Positions 48,996 through 57,729 of a stretch of 64,000 nucleotides of DNA are shown one piece after another. Within the stretch, counting starts at the first letter, position 1. Each line of letters opens with the position of its first letter. The position numbers were made by a program, and so were the translations under genes. The stretch is from Ruegeria sp. PrR005 (GTDB lineage: Bacteria > Pseudomonadota > Alphaproteobacteria > Rhodobacterales > Rhodobacteraceae). Location of the stretch: positions 214,593 to 278,592 of the forward strand of contig NZ_JAAGOX010000053.1 in assembly GCF_010500245.1 (NCBI RefSeq). Direction: 5' to 3'. Below the pieces are notes generated by a model. It was not told the origin of the DNA. It was given only the letters and a program-made list of their open reading frames with translations, and made no database searches.

Positions 48996-50014
48996 TTCAG
49001 CACGTCCTCAAGGGGAATTCGACCTCGCTTGCGATGCAGCTCGAAATGGCCCGATGGGGTCCAGCCCGCCAAGGTTGTTTCCTCGCTGTCCGATTTGAAC
49101 GATGCCCGCAGAGCCGCTTCGAATCCACGGCGGTCTTTTTTCGCCATTGGCGCCAGATCGATCGTGATCTGCCCGCCAAGTCCCCGTACACGCAGCGCGC
49201 GCGGCAACACCTTGGCGCAGGCAAAATTCGCCTTTTGACCAGCAGCCAGCGTGGTATCCGTGCCAGTGTTCACGTCGACCGCCACAAGGGCGCGCGTCGG
49301 CTGGATATAGATCACCCCCCCACCCGGCAGGGGTTCAGAAATACCGCGCGCCTGATCAAGAGCGTCGAGCACCCCGTGCTCTTGAAACCCGCCCGGTTCG
49401 GTCACCACCTCGGCCGGGTCGGTCCAATCGCGCCAAGCCAGAACATGCGGGCCGTCGCCATCAATCAGGGTTTCGGCCTCCTGCCCCTCGTCGGCAAATA
49501 CCTGCTGCGCCTGCTCGCGCATCGCCGCAATATCCTCGGCAATCTCATCAGCATCCGCCTCGGCGCAAGATGATCGCAGGATCAAACCGAACGCACTGCC
49601 AGCCATCCCCTCGTGCGCGATTTCAAGCAGTCGGTCGCGCTCGGCCTCGTCGCGAATTCTGCGCGACAGGTTGAGACCCGGTGCGTCGGGTGTCACGATG
49701 GCACATCTGCTCTTGAACAACAGCTTTGCTGTGACCGGGATCGCCTTGCCCGGCTCGGCATAGCCTGAAACCTGAACCAGGATGCGCGCGCCCGGAGCAA
49801 GTCCCGACACCTGGCGCAAAAAAGCCGGCCCGTCAGGCGTGCTAAGGAACATGCCGCCCTGCCCCTTGACCGGGCGCTCGGCGCGGGCGCGGTAAATGGT
49901 GCCGGGAGTTGGTGCATCACCCGCGATCAGGAAATCATCCAACAAACCATCGACCATCAGGGCCGCGGCCTCGCGCCCCTGAATATGGTCCAGAACGATC
50001 GTACGGCCCTTCAT
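48992..50014 (-). CDS. Ribonuclease E/G family protein (short form)
   Basis: This 340-residue endoribonuclease-type protein retains the catalytic DNase-I-like core with Asp residues in [12 protein letters not shown] and ITIDLAPM, and the [10 protein letters not shown] segment. It is shorter than E. coli RNase G (489 residues), as is usual for the second RNase E/G paralogue of this order. Its overlap with maf and yacG shows translational coupling. It probably acts on rRNA or mRNA in the cytoplasm. Confidence 0.9.
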   Translation of the reverse strand: MKGRTIVLDHIQGREAAALMVDGLLDDFLIAGDAPTPGTIYRARAERPVKGQGGMFLSTPDGPAFLRQVSGLAPGARILVQVSGYAEPGKAIPVTAKLLFKSRCAIVTPDAPGLNLSRRIRDEAERDRLLEIAHEGMAGSAFGLILRSSCAEADADEIAEDIAAMREQAQQVFADEGQEAETLIDGDGPHVLAWRDWTDPAEVVTEPGGFQEHGVLDALDQARGISEPLPGGGVIYIQPTRALVAVDVNTGTDTTLAAGQKANFACAKVLPRALRVRGLGGQITIDLAPMAKKDRRGFEAALRASFKSDSEETTLAGWTPSGHFELHRKRGRIPLEDVLK

Positions 50015-50589
50015 GCGACACCTTTGAATTTGGGATAACCCGCAGCCGTCAGAAGCGCAGCCGTCTCGGCCAGCGGCAATCCGACAATGCCGGTGAAAGA
50101 CCCAGCAATCCAAGGGATGAACGCGCCAGCCGGACCCTGAATGGCATAGGCCCCGGCCTTGCCCTCCCAGTCGCCGGTGGCGAGATAGCTGTTCACTTCG
50201 ACATCCGAGAGGCGTTTGAACCTGACCTGGCTCACCACGTCCCGCTCCCACAGGCGGTCGCCACGCCGCACGGCCACAGCGGTGATCACACGATGTCGAC
50301 GCCCGGACAGCGCATGCAGGAATTCAGCCGCCTCGCCCGCATCTGCCGGTTTACCCAGAATACGCCGTCCAAGCGCAACGGTGGTATCGGCACACAGCAC
50401 TATGTCGTCGGGCGCTGCCTGAACAGCGGCCACCTTTTCACGGGAAATGCGCGCGCAATAGCTGCGTGGCAGTTCGCCTGCCTTAGGGTCTTCGTTGATC
50501 TCGGGTGGACGCACGGCATCCGGCGTGATGCCAAGCTGTGCCAGCAGGTCCAGCCGCCTGGGACTGCCCGATCCGAGAATAAACGCCAT
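50011..50589 (-). CDS. maf: Maf-family nucleotide pyrophosphatase
   Basis: This 192-residue protein has the Maf N-terminus [23 protein letters not shown] and [16 protein letters not shown] motifs and the [16 protein letters not shown] segment. Maf proteins hydrolyse noncanonical nucleoside triphosphates such as dTTP, UTP or modified bases. It lies 9 bases after infA and overlaps the RNase gene by 4 bases. Confidence 0.95.
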   Translation of the reverse strand: MAFILGSGSPRRLDLLAQLGITPDAVRPPEINEDPKAGELPRSYCARISREKVAAVQAAPDDIVLCADTTVALGRRILGKPADAGEAAEFLHALSGRRHRVITAVAVRRGDRLWERDVVSQVRFKRLSDVEVNSYLATGDWEGKAGAYAIQGPAGAFIPWIAGSFTGIVGLPLAETAALLTAAGYPKFKGVA

Positions 50590-50598
50590 GGGAAGGCG

Positions 50599-50817
50599 TT
50601 ACTTGAATCGATAATTGATCCGACCCTTGGTCAGATCATAGGGGGTCATCTCGACCTGTACTTTGTCGCCAGCCAGAACACGGATGCGATTCTTGCGCAT
50701 CTTGCCTGCCGTGTGTGCGATGATCTCATGGCCGTTTTCAAGCTCGACCCGGAACGTCGCATTGGGCAGGAGTTCCTTCACGACACCGGGAAATTCGAGC
50801 GTATCTTCCTTGGCCAT
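50599..50817 (-). CDS. infA: Translation initiation factor IF-1
   Basis: This 72-residue OB-fold protein has the standard IF-1 sequence ([20 protein letters not shown] ... [18 protein letters not shown]). The start at 50817 is fixed by family length; the open frame upstream is not conserved. AACATGG context with a GGAGACA site precedes it. Confidence 0.98.
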   Translation of the reverse strand: MAKEDTLEFPGVVKELLPNATFRVELENGHEIIAHTAGKMRKNRIRVLAGDKVQVEMTPYDLTKGRINYRFK

Positions 50818-50887
50818 GTTGTCTCCATCATTGCGTTTAGCCCGCGGAATCCGCAGGCTCGAGCGCTTAAATGCGCGCATTTCCCGC

Positions 50888-51784
50888 TCAGTTCAAGGCT
50901 TCTTTTGCCTTCATGCAACACATTGTGACCGATTGGACCCGTCCGTCCTGCTCGGCCCAGTGGCGCCTGTTCAGCACCACACCATCTGCGCGCACATCTG
51001 CGACAGAGGCAAGATCGACCTCGGCATAGGTCCAGCCAGGCTGGTTCAGGACACCCTCTGCCAAGACCCCGGTCTGCGGAAAACCGCGATCCGGCGGCCC
51101 GAAAACGCCGCCCATTCCGGTGTTTGTGTCCACCGCTTCGGACCAGTCGTTGCGCCCCACGACCGAGGACATGACCGAAATGCATTGGTTCTCCAGCGCC
51201 CTTGCCATCGCCCCGATTCGTACGCGGCTGTAACCCGACAGCGCCTCGGTGCAGGAAGGCACCAACAGAATCTCGGCCTCTGACAAAGCCCGTCCCAGCA
51301 GCGGGAATTCGCTGTCGTAACAGATCAAAACACCGATCTTGCCAAGCGCGGTATCGAAGAGTTTCAGCGGCCCGCCCGGGACCACATCCCAATCCTCTCG
51401 CTCGAACCGGGTCATGATCTGCTTGTCCTGATGGTCGCGCCCACCGGTCGGAGTGTAAAGCTCGGCCCGGTTCACCGGACGCCCCAACCCAAACTTTGCA
51501 GGTCCGGACGCGCCTAGAATATGCACTCCATACTCCGCCGCAAGTTTCTGATGCAGACTGGCTGCCTCCTCCATCCGTTCGCTGACCGCGTGCAGCGAAC
51601 CTTCGAGGTCCGCTGCCGTTTTTGCGCCGGCCAGAGTGCAAAGCTCCATCGCCCCATATTCCGGAAACACCAGCAGATCGGCCCCCTGCCCTGCCGCCTC
51701 GGACACCCAACGGGCCAGTTTGTCCTCGTATTGCGCCCAGCTGTCGAGCCAATCGAGCGGATAGGCGGCAGTAGCGATTTTCAT
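50888..51784 (-). CDS. Carbon-nitrogen hydrolase (nitrilase superfamily)
   Basis: This 298-residue amidase or nitrilase-type enzyme has the catalytic triad in order: Glu in FPEYGAME, Lys in DHQDKQIM and Cys in LICYDSEFP. The substrate is unknown. It lies between the GNAT gene (24-base gap) and infA, in a place where this order usually has no such gene. Confidence 0.88.
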   Translation of the reverse strand: MKIATAAYPLDWLDSWAQYEDKLARWVSEAAGQGADLLVFPEYGAMELCTLAGAKTAADLEGSLHAVSERMEEAASLHQKLAAEYGVHILGASGPAKFGLGRPVNRAELYTPTGGRDHQDKQIMTRFEREDWDVVPGGPLKLFDTALGKIGVLICYDSEFPLLGRALSEAEILLVPSCTEALSGYSRVRIGAMARALENQCISVMSSVVGRNDWSEAVDTNTGMGGVFGPPDRGFPQTGVLAEGVLNQPGWTYAEVDLASVADVRADGVVLNRRHWAEQDGRVQSVTMCCMKAKEALN

Positions 51785-51808
51785 ATACGGGTCCTCTTTT
51801 GGGCGGGA

Positions 51809-52402
51809 TCAGAGATTCCGGATCCAGAATTGCAGTGGCTTGTCGGTCTCGTGATCCTGATCCAGGTCTTTCCAACTGAATCGCGCTACCGCACCAGGTA
51901 GTTTCTCATATCCTCGCGCCTGCCAGAATGCATCAAGCGGGCGATAGTCATCTGGCTTCAGCGGGTGATCGGCGGGCCGTTGCACGCCGCAAAAGGCGCA
52001 TTTGGCAAAACCCAGCGCGCGGGCATGACCCTCACGCAGGTCAAAGAACCGGTGGCCCACACCATGGCCGCGATACTCGGGCAACAGCACGGATTCGGCG
52101 CAATAGAACACCTCGTCCAGCTCCACACCACTACCGACAAAGGCGGCGGCGAAGTCGTCAGCATGATCGGCCAGCGGCATGCCGGTCGAGGCACCGATCA
52201 ACCGGTCGCCATCAAAGGCGCCGACCACAATGGCCCGGTCGCTGTTGCGATAGGCTTGCAGATACTTCCGCTCATAGTCCAGGTCGCCGTCATATAGATA
52301 GGGCCAGGCGCGGAACACCGCGATCCGAAGCCGGGCCACATCCTCCAGCGCGGCATCCAGCGCCGCGCCGGTCAGCGCCCGGACCTCGGTCACCTCAGCC
52401 AT
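51809..52402 (-). CDS. GNAT-family N-acetyltransferase
   Basis: This 197-residue acyltransferase-like protein has a GNAT core. The acetyl-CoA-binding region is LPEYRGHGVGHRFFDLREGHA. It may acetylate a small metabolite or protein. It overlaps the preceding ketosteroid-isomerase-like gene by 8 bases and precedes the nitrilase gene, suggesting a three-gene cassette. Confidence 0.85.
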   Translation of the reverse strand: MAEVTEVRALTGAALDAALEDVARLRIAVFRAWPYLYDGDLDYERKYLQAYRNSDRAIVVGAFDGDRLIGASTGMPLADHADDFAAAFVGSGVELDEVFYCAESVLLPEYRGHGVGHRFFDLREGHARALGFAKCAFCGVQRPADHPLKPDDYRPLDAFWQARGYEKLPGAVARFSWKDLDQDHETDKPLQFWIRNL

Positions 52403-52793
52403 TCGAGACCTGTTTCACCCAATCGGCCAGGTTGTAGAAGGTCGTTACTCGCGAGATCTTGCCGCCCTTCAGGGTAAAGAACGACCCGGCGGGCAGGCGA
52501 TAGGTCTGGCCATGCGCCTCGGGCAGACCGGAATCAGTTTGCAGATAGGTGCCGTTCACGATGAATTCCGCCGCCGCGCGGTTGCCGCCCTCGGCCTCGA
52601 ACACAACCATGTCGGTCAACAGCTCTTTGTAGCAGCGGTTCATATGGGCGCAGAATTCGGCAAACTTCTCCTTACCCACCCGAATCTGGCCCTCGTTCAC
52701 GTGATGGGCCACGTCGTCGGACAAGCAGTCCAGCATTCCCTGTACATCGCCTGCGTTGAAGGCATCGAAATAGCGTTTGACGGTCTCGCTCAT
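52395..52793 (-). CDS. SnoaL / ketosteroid isomerase-like protein
   Basis: This is a 132-residue NTF2-fold protein (YFDAFNAGDVQGMLDCLSDD at the N-terminus; FFTLKGGKISRVTTFYN at the C-terminus). Members are isomerases, hydratases or binding proteins with no single reaction. The start at 52793 overlaps the phosphatase gene stop region by 4 bases, so translation is coupled. Confidence 0.85.
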   Translation of the reverse strand: MSETVKRYFDAFNAGDVQGMLDCLSDDVAHHVNEGQIRVGKEKFAEFCAHMNRCYKELLTDMVVFEAEGGNRAAAEFIVNGTYLQTDSGLPEAHGQTYRLPAGSFFTLKGGKISRVTTFYNLADWVKQVSNG

Positions 52794-53251
52794 GATCTCT
52801 CCGTTGGCTCGCCCCAGCGTTCTTTCAGATGCTTGATGATCTGATCGCGGGTCTGACGATAGTGATGTAGCTTCTCCGCCCGCGTCTCGCCCAGCCCGGT
52901 AGGGTCCATAATTGGCCAATATTCGACATCGAGGTGGAAAAAACGGGTCAGTTCCAGCGCCCGGCGCTGGCTCGCGGGCGACAGCGCCACCACCAGATCA
53001 AACGAGCTGAGATCGTCGCCCCATTCCTGCATCATGTCGAACGATCGCGAACGGTGGCGCGCCAGTTCAACGTCGATCTCCTGGCAGACGGCAATACAGA
53101 ACCCGTCGATCTCCATGTCATTGTGGACACCGGCGGATTGCACATAGGTACCGGTGCCATAAAATTTCTTCATGATGCCTTCCGCCATGGGCGAGCGGAC
53201 CGCGTTGTGGTCGCAGCAGAACAGGACCGAATGCGGAAGCGGGTGCACCAT
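52790..53251 (-). CDS. Low-molecular-weight protein tyrosine phosphatase-like
   Basis: This 153-residue phosphatase or arsenate reductase-like protein has the P-loop CX5R motif C13-DHNAV-R19-S and a late Asp in PIMDPTG. It starts at the base directly before the UPF0262 stop codon. Its position between UPF0262 and infA is conserved in this order. Confidence 0.9.
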   Translation of the reverse strand: MVHPLPHSVLFCCDHNAVRSPMAEGIMKKFYGTGTYVQSAGVHNDMEIDGFCIAVCQEIDVELARHRSRSFDMMQEWGDDLSSFDLVVALSPASQRRALELTRFFHLDVEYWPIMDPTGLGETRAEKLHHYRQTRDQIIKHLKERWGEPTERS

Positions 53252-53731
53252 TCAGCCCCCGAAATGCAGAACGCAAATCAGGGTGAACAGACGGCGCGCG
53301 GTGTCGGTGTCGATCTCGGCCTTGCCCTCGAGCCGTTCCTGCAACACCCGGCTGCCCTCGTTGTGGATGCCGCGCCGTGCCATGTCGATGGTTTCGATCT
53401 GGCTGGGCGGCAGGGTCTTGACCGCGTTGAAATAGCTCTCGCAGATCTGGAAGTAATCCTTGACCACTTGACGGAACGGCCCCAGCGACAGGTGGAACTC
53501 GGCCGCCTTCTGTTCGTCCTCGGTCTGGATGTCAAAGACCAGCCGCTTGTCGCGGATCGACAGATTTACCCGATAGGGCCCATCGGGCACGGCACGGTCG
53601 TCGCGCACTGGCAGGGCAAAGCTGTTCTCCTCCAACAGATCATAGATCGCGACTTTTCGCTCCTGCTCGATCTCGGGCGTGGGTGGGGGAAGGTTGCTGT
53701 CATCCAGCTCGATATGAGAAATACGGCTCAT
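53252..53731 (-). CDS. UPF0262 family protein
   Basis: This 159-residue conserved alphaproteobacterial protein of unknown function is recognised by ISHIELDD near the start and EIEQERKVAIYDLLEENSF. The C-terminal MARRGIHNEG and ARRLFTLICVLHFG are also typical. It lies first in the housekeeping block here; the hisD gene usually found upstream is replaced by the ABC transporter genes. The ATG at 53731 is used; the frame allows two extra codons. Confidence 0.9.
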   Translation of the reverse strand: MSRISHIELDDSNLPPPTPEIEQERKVAIYDLLEENSFALPVRDDRAVPDGPYRVNLSIRDKRLVFDIQTEDEQKAAEFHLSLGPFRQVVKDYFQICESYFNAVKTLPPSQIETIDMARRGIHNEGSRVLQERLEGKAEIDTDTARRLFTLICVLHFGG

Positions 53732-53809
53732 CGTCACGGGTGCCTGTTCGATAGATCGGGACAGACCTACACCATGGGTTTGGGATGGGCAACGTGTCGC
53801 GATGCGCGA

Positions 53810-54598
53810 TCAATTCCCCGGTCGCCGCGTCGGCACCCGGTTCTCCAGCCAGCGAAAGGCCAGCGCGATCAGCCCTGCGATCACCATATAGACCAGCGCC
53901 AGTAACAGAAGCGGTTCGTAGATCACGAACGTATCCTGCCGCACCCGCGACGATACTGCGAAAATCTCGACCACGGTGATCGTCGCCACCAGCGGCGTTG
54001 CCTTCAATTGCAGGATGGTCTCGCCGCCCAGCGTTGGCAGTACATTGTTGATCGCCTGTGGCAGCCAAATGCGGCGGAAAAGGGTGAAACGGGGCATCCC
54101 GAACGCCCGCGCTGCCTCCAACTGGCCCCGGTTGACCCCGGAAAAGGCTCCGCGCATCACCTCGCCCTCGTACCCGGCAAAGGAGAGCGTCAGCGCCAGC
54201 AGCGCATAGGGCCACGCCTGTCGCAGATAGGGCCACAGAACGCTGTCTCGGATACCGTCGATCTGGGGAAAGACCGAACCCAAGCCATAATAGAGCAGCC
54301 AGATCTGCAACAGCAGCGGCGTCCCCCGGATCAGCGTGCAGAAAACCCGTGCGGGCGTCGACAGGTACCAAGGCCCTACCGCCTGGGCAAAACCCAGCGG
54401 AACCGCCAGCAAAAAGCCCAGAACCGTGCTTGCCACCAACAACCAGACCGTGCGCCACAGCCCCTGCATCGCCAACGGCAGGTACTTCGGCAGCCAGTCC
54501 CAGCGCAGCGTCAGGGCGCACCACACCGCCAGCGCCACGGCCAGTGCAATCAGCACCAGCCGATGCGGCATCAGCATCGGACGGATCATCCGCATCAT
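53810..54598 (-). CDS. Polar amino-acid ABC transporter permease (HisM-like)
   Basis: This 262-residue permease has about five helices and the EAA loop QLEAARAFGMPRFTLFRRIWLPQA near residue 165. It pairs with the HisQ-like permease, whose gene it overlaps by 4 bases. The set resembles octopine, nopaline, histidine or arginine importers. A ~30-residue N-terminal segment before the first helix is longer than usual. Confidence 0.9.
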   Translation of the reverse strand: MMRMIRPMLMPHRLVLIALAVALAVWCALTLRWDWLPKYLPLAMQGLWRTVWLLVASTVLGFLLAVPLGFAQAVGPWYLSTPARVFCTLIRGTPLLLQIWLLYYGLGSVFPQIDGIRDSVLWPYLRQAWPYALLALTLSFAGYEGEVMRGAFSGVNRGQLEAARAFGMPRFTLFRRIWLPQAINNVLPTLGGETILQLKATPLVATITVVEIFAVSSRVRQDTFVIYEPLLLLALVYMVIAGLIALAFRWLENRVPTRRPGN

Positions 54599-55347
54599 CG
54601 GCCCGCCCCCTTGAGCGAGGGCTGACCGCGCCGCGATCGCCGCTCAAGTAGCTGGAACAGCGCGGAAGACATCAGCGTCACCATCAGGTACAGCGCACCC
54701 GCAGCGAGGAAAAAGGTGAAATAGGCCCGCGTGCTCGACGCCGCCTGCCGGGTTTCCAACGTCAGCTCGCTGAACCCCACAACCGCCAGCAGCGCGGTAT
54801 CCTTGGTGGCGATCAGCCACAGGTTCGCCAGCCCCGGCAGAGCAAAGGACAGCATCGCCGGAATGGTCACCCGCCGCATCAGCATCACCGGCGGCATGCC
54901 AAAGGCGCGCGCCGCCTCGATCTGGCCCTGCGGAACCGCCAGGATGGCGCCGCGCAGCACCTCGGTCGAGTAGGCGCCCTGGACCACGCCCAAAACCCAG
55001 ATCCCGGCGGCAACGCCGCTGATCTCGACCCGGCCATATCCCAGCGCCTCAGCAGCCTGGTTGATCAGGTCGGTACCGACAAAATAGAGAATGAGGATCA
55101 GCACCAGTTCGGGCACGGCCCGGACAACGGTGGTATAAATGGCGAGCAGATCACGAATGACCGGCCCGCCATAAAGCTTGCCATAGGCTCCGAACAGCCC
55201 GATCACCAGACCGAAGCCGAAGGCCCCGAACGCGATCTGAAGCGATTTGCCCAGACCGCGCAGTAGGTTCATCCCCCAGCCCGGTGGTGACAGCGACAAC
55301 AGCTCGGCGCTTTTCGCCAGGCCGAGCAGGTCCAGAAGCCCCTCCAT
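54595..55347 (-). CDS. Polar amino-acid ABC transporter permease (HisQ-like)
   Basis: This 250-residue permease has five helices and the EAA loop IEAARAFGMPPVMLMRRVTIPA. It shares the amino-acid importer type with its neighbour and follows the binding-protein gene by 9 bases. Confidence 0.92.
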   Translation of the reverse strand: MEGLLDLLGLAKSAELLSLSPPGWGMNLLRGLGKSLQIAFGAFGFGLVIGLFGAYGKLYGGPVIRDLLAIYTTVVRAVPELVLILILYFVGTDLINQAAEALGYGRVEISGVAAGIWVLGVVQGAYSTEVLRGAILAVPQGQIEAARAFGMPPVMLMRRVTIPAMLSFALPGLANLWLIATKDTALLAVVGFSELTLETRQAASSTRAYFTFFLAAGALYLMVTLMSSALFQLLERRSRRGQPSLKGAGR

Positions 55348-55356
55348 CGGCAGCGA

Positions 55357-56127
55357 TTATTCGCTGTAGATGGGCGCGGTGAAGTAACGCGCGGTGATCG
55401 CCTCGTGCGTGCCATCGGCCAGGATTGCGGCGATGCCCTTGTTCAACGCCTCGCGCAGCGCGTCGTCACCCTTGCGCACTCCGGCGCCCACGCCCTTGCC
55501 CAGGATCGCTTCGTCATTGGCGACAGCGCCCTTGATCTCGCAGCACTGGCCCGCATCGGTGGCGACAAAATCGGCCATGGCGATACTGTCAGCCTGGGTC
55601 GCGTCGATGCGACCGGCATAAAGGTCCTGATTGGCCTCGTCCTGGGTCTGATAGACGCGGATCTCGGCGTCGCCAAAATACGCGTTGGCATAGGCCTGGT
55701 GAATGGTCGAGGCCTGAACCCCTATGATCTTGCCGGCCAGCGAGGCGGGCGTTGCCTCGATATCCAGCGACTTGTCGGCCACGATCACGGCGGGCGTGTT
55801 GTAATAGGGGTTCGAGAAGTCGATGGTCTGCATCCGCTCTTCGGTGATCGACATCGAGGCCATGATGGCGTCGATCTGCTTGCCGGTCAGCGAGGGAATT
55901 ATGCCGTCCCATGCGACGGGTGTCAGCACGCAATCCAGTGCGGCGGCCTTGCAGACGGCGTCGATCACCTCGACCTCCCAGCCGACCCAGTTGCCCGCGG
56001 AATCGGGCGAGGCGAAGGGCGGATACGGCTCGGCGGCGATGCCGATCTTGACCTGATCCGCGGCCGCGGCGCCCGCGCCCAGGGCCAATGCGGCCAGACC
56101 GGCCAGCAGCGATGTCTTGAGTTTCAT
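55357..56127 (-). CDS. Amino-acid periplasmic binding protein (Lys/Arg/ornithine type)
   Basis: This 256-residue family-3 binding protein has a Sec signal ending near GAAAA (residue 22). The mature motifs VKIGIAAEPYPPFAS, WVGWEVEVIDAVCKAAALDCVL and DGIIPSLTGKQIDAIMASMSIT are typical of lysine/arginine/ornithine and octopine binders. With DDAH and AruHI-like genes downstream, arginine or a methylarginine is a good candidate ligand. Confidence 0.9.
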   Translation of the reverse strand: MKLKTSLLAGLAALALGAGAAAADQVKIGIAAEPYPPFASPDSAGNWVGWEVEVIDAVCKAAALDCVLTPVAWDGIIPSLTGKQIDAIMASMSITEERMQTIDFSNPYYNTPAVIVADKSLDIEATPASLAGKIIGVQASTIHQAYANAYFGDAEIRVYQTQDEANQDLYAGRIDATQADSIAMADFVATDAGQCCEIKGAVANDEAILGKGVGAGVRKGDDALREALNKGIAAILADGTHEAITARYFTAPIYSE

Positions 56128-56159
56128 ATGTTGGTCTCCCTGTTTTTCATTCTTGGTGT

Positions 56160-56960
56160 TCAGTTGATGGATTTCAGAAACTGTTTCAGCCGCTCGGATT
56201 GCGGATTGCCAAAGATCTGGTCTGGTGGCCCCTGTTCCTCGATCCGGCCTTGATAAAGATACACCACATGGTCGGCGACCTCGCGGGCAAAATTCATCTC
56301 GTGGGTGACCACCAGCATGGTGCGTCCCTCGGCGGCCAGGTCACGCATCACACCCAGCACCTCGCCAACCAGTTCGGGGTCCAGCGCCGAGGTCGGCTCG
56401 TCAAACAGCATCACCGCCGGGTCGACCGCCAGAGCGCGCGCGATGGCCGCGCGCTGCTGCTGGCCACCGGACAGGAACAGCGGATAGGTGTCCTCTTTCT
56501 CGGCCAGGCCCACCCGCGCAAGCAGGGCGCGCGCCTTTTCGATCGCCTGCGCGCGCGGCACTTTCAACACATGGACCGGTACTTCGATCACGTTTTCCAG
56601 AAGGGTGCGGTGGGTCCACAGGTTAAAGGACTGGAACACCATCGCCAGCCGGGTCCGCACCCGCTCCAGCTGCTTGCGATCGGCTGCGGTACCATCGGCG
56701 CGCATACGGATTTCCTCGCCTCCAATGACGATCCGGCCAGAACTGGGGGTTTCCAGAAAGTTGATGCAACGCAGCATGGTCGACTTGCCCGAGCCCGAGC
56801 CGCCGACAATAGCGATCACGTCACCCCTGTTGGCGGTCAGCGAAACGCCCTTGAGCACTTCGAGATCGCCAAAGGATTTATGCAGATCCTCGATCAGCAA
56901 TGTCCCCGCCAAATCGCTGGCGGCCCCTGCATCGGGCGTCAGTTCCTGCGTTGCTGTCAC
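56160..56960 (-). CDS. Amino-acid ABC transporter ATPase (HisP-like)
   Basis: This 266-residue ATPase has Walker [20 protein letters not shown], signature [15 protein letters not shown], Walker B VMLFDEP and VVTHEMNFA. The HisP-like insert SSGRIVIGGEEIRMRADGTA is present. It is the first gene of the transporter operon and divergent from a TetR gene, with the candidate operator between them. Confidence 0.94.
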   Translation of the reverse strand: MTATQELTPDAGAASDLAGTLLIEDLHKSFGDLEVLKGVSLTANRGDVIAIVGGSGSGKSTMLRCINFLETPSSGRIVIGGEEIRMRADGTAADRKQLERVRTRLAMVFQSFNLWTHRTLLENVIEVPVHVLKVPRAQAIEKARALLARVGLAEKEDTYPLFLSGGQQQRAAIARALAVDPAVMLFDEPTSALDPELVGEVLGVMRDLAAEGRTMLVVTHEMNFAREVADHVVYLYQGRIEEQGPPDQIFGNPQSERLKQFLKSIN

Positions 56961-57005
56961 GCGATCCCCCCTGACTTTCCGGTTGCCTTCTTGGCCCGGC
57001 TCTGC

Positions 57006-57033
57006 TTATATTTATACAAACGTATAACAATAA
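57006..57033. promoter_or_regulatory. Candidate TetR operator (palindrome)
   Basis: TTATATTTATAC and GTATAACAATAA flank AAAC; the inner 6 bp (TTATAC / GTATAA) are an exact inverted repeat and 10 of 12 positions pair overall. It is an isolated AT-rich patch in the 121-base gap between the ABC operon and the TetR gene. Confidence 0.65.
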
Positions 57034-57081
57034 GAGCGACGCAGATCAAGTCCGCTTTTCTCACCGCCGGAGGCCCCGCCC

Positions 57082-57729
57082 TTGGACAGCCCACGTCGCA
57101 GCTTCACACGCGAATCCGCCGAAAACCGGCGCGAAGCGCTGATCCGGGCGACGCTGACCCTGATCGGACGCAAGGGTGTGCAGGCGGCTACCGTGCGTGG
57201 CATCGCGGCCGAGGCGGGTGTGACGCTGGGGCTGATCCGGCACTATTTCGAAGGCAAGGACGAGCTGATCTATGCCGCTTATCAGGCGCATATGATCCAG
57301 CTGACCGATGCTACGATGGAAGGCCCCCGACAGTCGGACAAACCGGCGGCGCATCAATTGGCGCGAATCGTGCGCGCCAGCCTGACTCCACCGGTCAGCA
57401 GCCCGAAGGCGGTGGGTCTGTGGGCCGGGTTCCTCAACATGGTGCAGCGCGATCCGCGCATGGCCGAGGTGCACAGCCGCACCTATTACGACTTTCGCGA
57501 CCGCTTGCAGGCGTTGATCGCCCCCGCCCTGGAAGAGGCGGGCGAGACCCCCACGCCCGAACGGCTGCGCGCCCTGGCCATCGCCTGTAACGCCGTCATC
57601 GACGGGCTCTGGCTGGAGGGTGGCGCACTGCCCGATGCCTTTGGCCCGGGCGAGCTTGTGAGCATCGGGCTGACTTCGGTCGGCGCCATTTTGGGACTGA
57701 CCCTGTACGATCCGGGAGAAGAGGCATGA
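57082..57729 (+). CDS. TetR-family transcriptional regulator (BetI-like C-terminus)
   Basis: This 215-residue repressor has a TetR HTH at about 12-60 (IRATLTLIGRKGVQAATVRG, GVTLGLIRHYFEGKDEL) and a BetI-like C-terminal domain. It starts with TTG, supported by GGAGG 8 bases upstream; there is no better ATG. It is the first gene of the plus-strand operon with the transaminase (ATGA overlap) and probably represses both directions from the palindrome at 57006. Confidence 0.9.
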   Translation: MDSPRRSFTRESAENRREALIRATLTLIGRKGVQAATVRGIAAEAGVTLGLIRHYFEGKDELIYAAYQAHMIQLTDATMEGPRQSDKPAAHQLARIVRASLTPPVSSPKAVGLWAGFLNMVQRDPRMAEVHSRTYYDFRDRLQALIAPALEEAGETPTPERLRALAIACNAVIDGLWLEGGALPDAFGPGELVSIGLTSVGAILGLTLYDPGEEA

